Assembly: GCA_900155495.1 (NCBI GenBank)
Contig: FTLJ01000080.1
Span: 17,481-81,480 of the forward strand
DNA length: 64,000 nucleotides
Direction of reading: 5' to 3'
Origin: Porogramme epimiltina
Taxonomy: Eukaryota > Basidiomycota > Agaricomycetes > Polyporales > Polyporaceae
Positions 55,617-64,000 of the stretch are shown one piece after another; position 1 is the first letter of the stretch; the number at the start of each line of letters is the position of its first letter. The notes beneath the pieces are model-generated. The model did no database searches. It saw only the letters and a program-made list of their open reading frames with translations, and was not told where the DNA came from. The position numbers and the translations under genes were made by a program.

Positions 55617-57291
55617 TTACGCGCGGCGGGCATGGACGGTGAAGCACGTCGAGAACAAGCCGCGGACCTCCCAGGTTTCTTGGATGTAGCCGTCGACGAG
55701 CTCGTCGGCCTGCGCGGCGTAGCGACCCTCCAGGAGGACCGTGCGCATCGACCGCGCGTACATGGCGACCATCTGGCGGTACTCGTGCCCAAGGTGGCGC
55801 AGGGCGGGTTCGGGGTGCCAGTCGCCGATCGGCATGTAGAACTCCCGGACGTAGATGTCGGTGAAGGCGCCCGACGCCTGGAGGAGGTGGGGGATGCGTT
55901 GCGCGACGGCGTGGATGCCGTGCCGGTCGCGGAGCGTGTCGCGCACGGCCGCGAAGAAGGCGTGGGTGCGCGGCGCGCGGGTCTCGACGTCCCCGCCGTC
56001 GACGAGGGCGGGCCAGCGGCGCCATTCGCACGAGACGAAGAGACCACCACGGCGCAGCACGCGCGCTATCTCCGGGAGAAGGGCTCCGTAGTCGCGGATC
56101 TGGGAAGCACGCGCGTGAGACTCGACGAACGCAATTTACGGGAACGGAAGAAATGGAGAAATGGATCGGCGCGTGCTCGGCTTATTAGATAGCCCAGTTG
56201 CTGCCGTATGACGGTGGCAAGTCAGGCGCGCGCGACGCCAGATATGCTCATGGTCTAGTGCAGGTGAACTGAAGTTGCGGCATTGACGGAAGGCTAGGGT
56301 CGTCGGACGTAAGACCCTAGATTCGGACGTGCGAATGGCACGAAGGCGCGAAGCTCCACAGGAGACTCCTCGCCCCGGTCCGATGTGTGAATGCCCCTCG
56401 TTCAGGGATGCGCGGAGGAACCGACAGAGAAGCGCTGTTTGGACCCTCTGTCGGCCTAGGAGAATGTGGTTAATGGGGGGATGAGGACAGCAAGAGCCAT
56501 CGCCCGAATGGTCTCGCGCGAAGCGAGGAAGCGGAAAGGGTTGATGGTACTTCGGCGGCACTAGAAAACGATATTTACCGCCATAGTGATGGAGCGCGCG
56601 TGCACCATGTCGATCGTGCCTGTGTTGAAGCGAAACCGCTCCCTAATGTCGTGCATCTCGAAATTGACGTTATGCGGCGGGTAGCGAGTCGCAATAGGCA
56701 CTAGGTTATGCACATCCGTTAGATCGAACTATCGTAGCGCGTGTAAGTGACGTACCGATGTCTACGCCGTAGAACCGCACGTGCGGAAACTGGCGCGCCA
56801 TATCAAGGACCCTGCAAATTTAGATGAACACGGGTACCAGCGGGCTATGCGGATGTCGTCCCGCACCATTTACCAGTCCCTGTGCCGAGATCCAAGACGC
56901 GCCTCTGCTCCCCCGGGGAGGAGGCGAGAAGCTCTTGCACAGGGCCCACGGCCGGAGCACCGATGAGGGAATGCAAGAGCTGATGTAGCCCGTTTTGTCT
57001 CTGTGAAGTTCCGGCGTCAGCTCGCGAGCGCCAGAAGCGGGCGATAGACGGCTGAAAGATACGCACTTGCTGCTCATCCGCATCCACGGGCAGTGGATAC
57101 GGGCAGCCACCATGAGAATGGAAGAGACGGCCGTCCCGCTCCTGGAAGTAGCCAGGAAACTCGTCGGTGGCCAGTTCGACGACATCGTCGGACACGTCGG
57201 ACCCGGAGTCGTCGTCGTCGTCGGAAGGGTGGTGATGGTCGTCGCTACGCATCGGGGAGTCAGACAAGGAAGCTCGATAGATGATGGCCAT
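55617..57291 (-). CDS. Class I SAM-dependent methyltransferase, LaeA-like
   Basis: The start is ATG at 57289-57291. An acidic, disordered N-terminus (HHHPSDDDDDSGSDVSDDVV) precedes a LaeA-like domain: DADEQQVRIFQPSIARFW and LLASSPGEQRRVLDLGTGTGKW, the last containing SAM motif I (about 56883-56905). After introns come DMARQFPHVRFYGVD (acidic loop), VPIATRYPPHNVNFEMHDIR, MVHARSITMAV, and a last exon with EIARVLRRGGLFVSCEWRRW, GIHAVAQRIPHLLQASGAFT and VREFYMPIGDW, ending FSTCFTVHARRA. LaeA proteins control secondary metabolism in ascomycetes, and this fold is widely expanded in basidiomycetes, where most members are untested. Target and substrate are unknown. A weak TATATA-like site is about 75 bp upstream. 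The middle exons (56110-56800) are less certain. Confidence 0.8.
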
Positions 57292-59279
57292 AGGCGGACG
57301 GAAGTTGGAAGGGAACGCAGGAGAGTGAAAAAAAGGTCGAAGGGGACTGGTGCGTGAGAGTGCTCATATATGTGGGATAGCAACTCCGACACCGCGCCAA
57401 CAGCGACGTTAACTCAGCGGCGGACTGGCAGGACGGGGGACAGAGATTCGGGACGCGTGGGCGGACTTTTACAAAAGGCGCGAGGGATCCAAGCGAGACG
57501 ATATGAACGGCTAGCTGGAAGGGAGAGCGGGGATCGACAGAGACGGAGAAGGCGGCTGGAAGACGTTTGAGCGGTCCGAGGAGGGTGATTGGGATGCGGG
57601 TGCTGATGCTGGGAGTGGACGGAGGGACGAAGAGGGACGCAGGCGGGGTGAGACGCAGGAGCGTCGGAAACCGAACACGGCTGGACACGGGGGCGGGCGG
57701 GCGGGCGGGCAGCTGAGGGCAGAGTGGATGATTGAACAAGGATGATCAGATGATGAGGCGAATCGCGATCTTGACGTCCTGATCTTGTCCGAGTAGCCTT
57801 GCGGCCCCTGCCAGTGCGCACACTCTGCGCGCGGAAGCAAATGTGTGCTGACCAATTCCGCCTTGCGTGATTCTGCGCACCAGCCACCTCGCGGGGTTCG
57901 CGGCGCGTGCGGCTCGAGGCGGAACAACGTGCTCGCAGGGGCCTGCCCAGTCGGAGTTTCCGAGGGCGGCCGTGCCCCCGCCCATGCCTATCCCGGACAC
58001 ATCGCGCACGCGCACAGGACGCGTGGCTTTGATTCAAGTTTGATGCCTCCATCGATGTGCGCCAGCCAGCAGGCTCCAGCGGCCAGCCCGTGGGCCTTGA
58101 ACTTGAACCCTGCGCCACGAGCTCCCGACAGCTGCCAGTGGCTGCCACCGACCGAGTGCGTTTCGCGGAAGAAGGCCGCTCTCGCACGCCCCCCCACCCT
58201 CCTCTCTACTCCCACAATTCCCAATAGCTCCACTCGAGTGCTCATACTGACGACCGCGCGCCATCCCCCTCCTTCTCGGCGGGCTAGGCCCCCAAAGGCA
58301 CGCCGAAGCCAAGAACTATTGATGGCACTGGCCTGTCGTACCTCACAACTTCAAGCACCGCCGGCCCCTCGTGGGCGTATATGACCCCAGATATGCAGAT
58401 CGCGCCTACCGAGCGCCCTCCCCAGCCGCCCCGCAGCAAGCCGTGCCCACAACGGGCGCCGCTCGTTCTGAGCCTTGCCGATACAACCGGAGCACGGACA
58501 GCGTGAAGCCGTATCTCGATTTGCATCCCGGGACCGAATGACGCCGCCCACCCCCAGCCTGCAAACACGCTGCACCCCTTGGGGTGGATCCGTTCTCGTG
58601 ATCCCCGTACAGCCATCATTTCGGGACCCCCACGGGGGAGAACAGCGCGCATGTGGTGGTTGAGAATTGATATTCTGACAATCCAGCGAGTCGACGATGA
58701 AGCTAGTCCCGTTCGGCTGCTGTGCACGACATCAGAACATGGGTATGAGTGCAGGTGTGCACACCGTATGCTCGAGCCTCGCGGGCGCTCCCGGCTGTTA
58801 TCAGGATTGTGGAGTCTTCTGTAGCGACTTCTATAGGGTAGCCTTGCGTCAAGGTGTATCTGAAAGGATCCCTTGAGCGGGTACACTTGAGACTCGGAAG
58901 AGACGCACTTTGCCGGAGCTTCACCGCCCTGTCTTCCCTTGAAGTGCTTCAAAGTGCCTACCCTGGGTGCTCTACTGGGAGGGTGGAAGATAAGCCATCA
59001 GGCGGACCAGCCGCAGGAGCAGAGCGCGGGCCAGGAAAAGGTCGTGTTTCGTGCCTCACACTTCAAACCCGGGCCGAAGACCGGAGGCGGCCGGTGCCGC
59101 TTTGTCCCGAATGCCCGGACAGGCAGGCGCGCGGGTGGTCGGTTTCTACCGCATGCAGAGGGAGGGCGTCTAATGGCACTTGATTCCAAACCACGACCAC
59201 CCTGCGTGTAATCCACTTACTTGAAGTAGTTGGCCTAGGCCTTGCTTCTCCCAACTCAAGTGCGCGTCAATTTGGAGCA
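57292..59279. other. Divergent 2-kb spacer between methyltransferase and pol lambda
   Basis: Contains the methyltransferase promoter (ATATAT core at 57366-57371), a GGGC tetranucleotide run at about 57690-57710 and GC-rich DNA. Overlapping frames up to 257 codons exist on both strands, but none shows a domain, a codon pattern or an intron structure that I trust. Confidence 0.5.
57690..57710. repeat. GGGC tetranucleotide run
   Basis: About five consecutive GGGC units. Such G-tracts could fold as a G-quadruplex, but this is only a property of the motif. Confidence 0.6.
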
Positions 59280-62200
59280 ATGCACGACGTCGAAGCGTTC
59301 TTTGCAGAACAAGAAGAAATTGCGAGTCGGCCCTCTGAAACAGTCGCAGAGTTTCTCGACCGCAGGCGCAGAGGGTAAACTATCTTGTTACGGCATATAA
59401 CCACCTTATAACCGTACACGTTGCTAACTTGTCTTCAGAACAGTGACTCCTAGCATGAGCTTAGAGCCTGCTATGATCGACTTCGACGTCCCGAAACTGC
59501 CCAGCTTCAGCCTACTCCAGCTGAACACCGTTCTCCCGCAACCCCCCTCTCCTCTCATACCCTCACATTCATCACCCCCGACAAGCCCGCGTTCTAGCCC
59601 TAGGGACTCTACAAATTCAGGACAACCTTCGAGGCAAAGATACATTGACCCGAATAATGGAGGATCTACTCATGGCGCACAACCTTCCAGGAAACGTCGG
59701 TCCAGTGACGCTGACGAATCAGTCGGACAACCACCGCTTAAGAAGATCCGGAGTCCTCGGGGAGAAGAGGCGCACGGTCCTTCAATTCCGCCTCCTCCAC
59801 GCCCTCAACGCGAGCGAATCACAATGTGCGTCACTCTCGGCGAACCTCCCTCGCCCTTCTCAACGTCCCTTCTTCCGCTGGCCAGCAGACCTTCTCGTCA
59901 CGCGCAGGAGCGGTCTGGCTCGCCCGCATCAGCCTCGCGAGCACCGGTCGACTCGTCTGCCGCACTCGCTGCATTCGAACCTGAAACGCATCATACAACC
60001 ACCCCTCGCAAGCGCTCCGAGGAGCCTAAAGAGTCAATGTCCTTCCCGGCAGTGTCTCCCGCGGAGTTGGAAACGGGCGTCCGGGAGGCACCGCGCGGCG
60101 GTGATATGGCGCCCGATGGCTTCCCCAACTCCGACAGAGCGCCCCCGGACATGGACTGTTCCAACGTCACCAGCCCCCCGAACACGCCGCTCGTACAGGA
60201 GGCGGCTGTGAGGGCGGGCGTCGCGGCTAAAAAGAGGAAGTTTGTAGAGCCTGCGAAACCAGCGGCCATCAAGCGCACCGAGACGGGAAAGGCAGCTTCT
60301 GACCGCCAGGCCTCTGCACAGCCGTCGAGGTCGAACTTGAAGAAGGGCAAGGAGCCGTCTATGATCCCTTCGGAGTACGCGAAAAAGATTCAGGCAGCAT
60401 ACAACGCACAGAGGGAGGCATCGGACGCGAACACTCCGGCAAAGCCACGTTCAAGCAAGTATAGGCAATTCTTGAAGGGCAAACGCATCTACTTCTATGG
60501 AGGGGACCATAGTATCGCGGGAGTCAGCACACGAAACAAAATGAATATCGTGCGTTTTATCTGTCTCACCCTCGGGAAATATCCTAGCATTCTCATCCTT
60601 ACTAACGGGGATTGTTTACCTATATCAGATCGTGAGACACGGCGGCACTCTCGTCCCAACCTTTGATCCCGAAGTCGTGACACACATCGTTACGGACAGC
60701 AGCAGCAATAGACTGCTGGAGGACTTGGGTCTAAGGCGGCTTTCAGACATCCCGGAACGCATACCCACCGTCACATGGGGCTGGGTGGACTCTGGAAACA
60801 AGGCAAAGCGTATCAAGCGGCCGCAGGAAGAAGGCGAGGACGGCGCGTCCCGCGGAGATGACGAATGCGAATACGACATGGACAACGTCTGGCAGTTTGC
60901 GGCGTACCCGAAACGGATCGACGCCGGCACGACCCCGTGGGGGCCTTATCTGCACAAGCAGACCGCGTCCACTCGCAAGCACACCCTATTACCCAAACAG
61001 AACGCGCACCACGCGCAGGGCAGGCGCGCCGCTGGATGGAGCGGCGCGGACGCGCCCTCGGCACAGCAGCCGCCAGACCCTGCAGACGGGAGCTGGGACG
61101 ACATCAGCAGCATCTCGTGCGTCACCCGTGCTCCTCTTCGGGCCTTTCCTCCCTCGCGACGACCCTGTTTTTGCCCGTGCGCCGCCGCTGACCGCCCACG
61201 CGCCTCTCTCAGGGACTTCACGCGCGACGCCGATAAAGTGCGCCCGCACCTGCCGCCCCCGCGCGCGCCCGCACCCGCACGCGTGCCCCCTCCGCTCGCG
61301 TTCCAGCCGCACGAAGGGCCCCCCGCGCCTCTGCCTTCTCCCCCGTCATCGCCCGGCGCGGAGCCAGACCCAGACCCAGGCCTACGCCCGCCACCTGTGC
61401 CCCCTTCCTCTGTTTCTGTTTCTGCCTCCTCCGCCCCCGCTTCCTCTTCCTTTCCCTCCTCCTCTTCCTCGTCTTCCCTCGGCGCCGAATTGGGGGCTCC
61501 CCCCAGGTGGCAAGACCCCGTCGCCCAACGCGGGCATGCGCTCCCTCCCGCGGCGGTGGCGTCATCTGCCGCCGCGGACCCCCTCGCGGAGTTCTACGCG
61601 CTGGCGCGGGCGGAGCGCGACGCTGAGGTGAGTTCCCGGCCGGGCTGTTTGGGTTCGGGCGCCGGGCGTGGCCAGGGTGTTGACGCGTCTGCGCTGTGCT
61701 TGCAGGGACGGCGGGGTGGCGGGGTCGTGGACGACCGCAGCGACGAGACGGACGATGGGGAGAGCGATGGCGGTGGGCGGTCTGCTCGTGGTAAGGGTAA
61801 GGGCAAGGCTAAGGCGGTGGGCAAGGCGAAAGGGGTGAGTGGTTCTTTGGTCTTTTAGCCCGCTCAGAGTCTGGTCTAGGGCTTACCGTCGGTTGTATGC
61901 GTAGTTCTCGTGCGATGATGTGGGCGGGCAAGCGCGGTCCAAGAAATGTGCGAACCAAGACGTCGTCGATGCGGTACGTGTTTCTTGGGTGTACATCGGG
62001 CGGTTTAACGAGCTCACTTCTTGGTTGGTATGAATAGCTGAAGCAATTGAAAGGCCTCAAAGAGACCAAGGCTACCGACGCGGACAAGTTCAAGGTCTAT
62101 GGTCTGAACAAAGGTCTGTAGCTCAGCACCCGCAAACTTGCAGCCTCTAACAACGGAATGCAGCCATCAACTCCCTCTCGACGTATCCCACCAGGATAAA

Positions 62201-63763
62201 GAGCGTGGAGGAGGCGCTGACATTGCCTGGGGTCGGATCTAAGACAGCAGATAAGGTGCGTCCATCATTGCCCAAGCTGCGTTCCGGTCCAGGCTCAAGT
62301 GGAAGTGGGGTGAGTAGATTATGGAGATAATCAACACGGGAAATCTAAGACGGCTGAAGTACGAAGATGACGAGGAAGTGAAGGTTATTAAGCTTTTCCT
62401 AGGGATATACGGCGTCGGTGCGTGTTCATCCCTGCCTCTCCGCGGCTCAAGCTCAAGGTGGACTGAGTGTAGGCCCGAGTATTGCGCGAACCTGGTATAT
62501 GAATGGTTATAGGACGCTTGACGACGTGCGGCGTTGCGTCGAACTAGCGCCTGCGCAGGAAATCGGGATGCAATTTTATGACGGTGCGTGATACAATGCC
62601 CTGTATTGGAACCTGCTTGACTCTAATTATGCATCATTTACTTAAGATATCAACACTCGGATCCCCAGAGCAGAGGTCCAGGACATCTTCAACATCATCA
62701 AAACAGAAGGTGGGCCCCGCCAAATGCACTTCTATTTGCTTTACTTATGTGCCCCCAACCCCTATCCCGGTGAAGCCCTCAAAATCGACCCGAAGCTCTT
62801 CGTCGAGGTCATGGGAAGCTTTCGCAGGTATGTTACTGTTCTATCTCTAGTCGCCGCGTCCACGTTGACTTCATGTCCACGCCCGATGCAGAGGAAAACC
62901 AGACTGCGGGGACATCGACGTCCTCATCACCCGGGACACGAGCGACGGCAGGACACACAAAGGTACGCCGCCTCTCACGAACACGCGGCCCCCGCAGCCT
63001 TCGCCTCCACGATCCCCGCCCTCGTCCGCCCACCGTGTGTCGTCCACGTTGTACTGACGCGGTGTTGTTTGGTCTCCTCTAGGCGTCCTGCGCAAGTTGC
63101 TCAGGGAGCTGCACCAGAAGGGCGTCGTCACGGAGGACCTATGCCTCCCCGAGGACTTTGGCGACCTCGAATTGGTGTATCGTGGCCTGTGCAGGCGGGA
63201 TCCACAAGGCCAGCGCCGACGGATTGGTAAGTCACTCTTCACTCGTCGTTCCTATTCATATCGCTATTGCCGGAACATGTCCTCACAACATGTCCTCACC
63301 GCATTCATGACAGACTTCCTAACCGTGCCGTGGAATTCGAGAGGCGCGGCTCTGCTCTACTACACAGGTGATGATCTGGTAAGTTCTACACCCTGATCGG
63401 GCTATATCACATTGCATTCAAACATATGAATGCGTTCCCCGCAGTTCAATCGCTCCCTTCGACTCAAGGCGCGCAAGATGGGATACTCGCTCAACCAGCG
63501 TGGACTCTACAAGGGAGTCATCCGGGATGCTCAGGACAGGAACAAGAAGCTCGACAACGGTGAGACCCCCTCCCCGTCTGGCAGTCGTTTCAACGCTAAC
63601 CAAGGCCCATCATTTCCAGGGAAGCTCGTCGCGTCCGAGACAGAACAGGAGATATTCCGCATCCTCGGTGAGTGCGCAGCGCCATCCTCCCCACTCATAC
63701 AGCGCCGACCGACCGCCCACAGACGTCCCTTGGCAAGAGCCACACGAGCGCATCCGGAACTGA
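59280..63763 (+). CDS. POL4: DNA polymerase lambda / Pol IV (family X)
   Basis: Nuclear gap-filling polymerase for base-excision repair and end joining. The ATG at 59280 (MHDVEAFFAEQEEIASRPSE) is spliced to a long Ser/Pro-rich region (59438-60480). A BRCT domain follows: GKRIYFYGGDHSIAG, then IVRHGGTLVPTFDPEVVTHI and PTVTWGWVDSG (60475-60800). A second disordered linker (about 60960-61850) precedes the catalytic part: LKQLKGLKETKATDADKFKV, the helix-hairpin-helix LPGVGSKTADK (62225-62255), FLGIYGVGPSIARTWYMNGY, the catalytic MGSFRRGKPDCGDIDVLITR (spanning an intron near 62830-62930), GVLRKLLRELHQKG, and the third Asp in RRRIDFLTVPWNS, where an intron splits the Asp codon. Then YYTGDDLFNRSLRLKA and the dRP/thumb end FRILDVPWQEPHERIRN. 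Over ten introns. All three catalytic Asp residues are present. Confidence 0.92.
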
Positions 63764-63965
63764 GCACCTCGGCGCGGCAGCAGCCCACGCCCGCGCCGCC
63801 CAGCCCCGGCACGAAAACGGCAGCGGCCGCCCGGGGTGTGGGGGTCGCGCGCCCGCGCCTCGGGTCTACGCCCACGCCTGAGGCCCGAAGCTTCAGGCTT
63901 CAGGGCGCAGCCCCCACCGCCGGCGGGCGGGGCTCCCCAAACCCAGGCTCGCATTCGCATTCGCA

Positions 63966-64000
63966 GTTCGGGGTTCGGGGTTCGGGGTTCGGGGTTCGGG
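63966..64000 (+). repeat. GTTCGGG heptamer tandem repeat at the window edge
   Basis: Five exact GTTCGGG units (35 bp) run to the last base, preceded by short GCATTC/GCAGTTC imperfect repeats. The array may continue beyond the window. It is G-rich toward the right end but does not match the TTAGGG telomere repeat of most fungi. Confidence 0.85.

Noticed and set aside
58284..58952. 222-codon frame in the methyltransferase/pol lambda spacer
   Set aside because: No recognisable motif, no intron structure, atypical amino-acid mix and overlapping frames on the other strand. Not enough to call a gene.
60858..61631. 257-codon and other long frames within the pol lambda linker
   Set aside because: Alternate frames of the Pro/Ser/Ala-rich disordered linker; the pol lambda frame is supported by BRCT upstream and catalytic exons downstream.
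1..64000. CRISPR arrays, bacterial operons, rRNA genes, intact viral genes
   Set aside because: None seen. Intron-rich genes and fungal families rule out a prokaryotic reading of the window.

Overview
This window is nuclear DNA of a basidiomycete fungus, most likely an agaricomycete of the wood-decay (Polyporales-like) type. Genes are densely broken by 45-70 bp GT-AG introns. They include families that are abundant in Agaricomycetes (DUF6535, DUF6533, HET, Kre9/Knh1-like GPI proteins, CR-RHS/Crinkler-like P-loop proteins, A-T-R adenylate-forming reductases). The species call is inference; no rRNA or tRNA gene is visible to anchor it. All gene models were spliced by eye, so internal exon borders are approximate unless given exactly.

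Layout, left to right. 1-10 kb: the 5' part of a Dal5-type MFS permease running off the left edge; a 941-bp non-autonomous TA-target transposon; a small GPI-anchored Kre9/Knh1-like wall protein; and TDP1 with two N-terminal ubiquitin-interacting motifs. 10-31 kb: the first of three paralogous adenylate-forming reductases; a tandemly amplified block carrying two CR-RHS-like P-loop genes, two broken DUF6535 fragments and two relics of the reductase 3' end; the intact DUF6535 membrane-protein gene; mitochondrial homoaconitase (LYS4) with a Gcn4/CPC1-type promoter site; and the second reductase. 31-41 kb: a repeat-rich spacer with a glutathione S-transferase relic, a DUF6533 membrane protein, an intact GST, and the third reductase. 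41-51 kb: a HET-domain gene between two paralogs of an unnamed family, then a 1291-bp hAT-type element with a perfect 8-bp target-site duplication and host-like captured sequence. 51-64 kb: a single-pass membrane protein, QCR2, a LaeA-like methyltransferase, and DNA polymerase lambda/IV, followed by a GTTCGGG repeat at the window edge.

How the genes may work together. The three A-T-R reductases, with GST and a LaeA-like methyltransferase in the same window, suggest specialised metabolism, but a co-regulated cluster is not proven. Homoaconitase between reductases 1 and 2 is notable because the reductases share the architecture of Lys2, which acts later in the same alpha-aminoadipate pathway. 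The CR-RHS-like genes, the HET gene and the two transposon relics mark this as a rearranging accessory region. TDP1, pol lambda and QCR2 are conserved housekeeping genes on its flanks. The most distinctive structure is the amplified block at 14.2-20.5 kb, whose junctions record how it formed.
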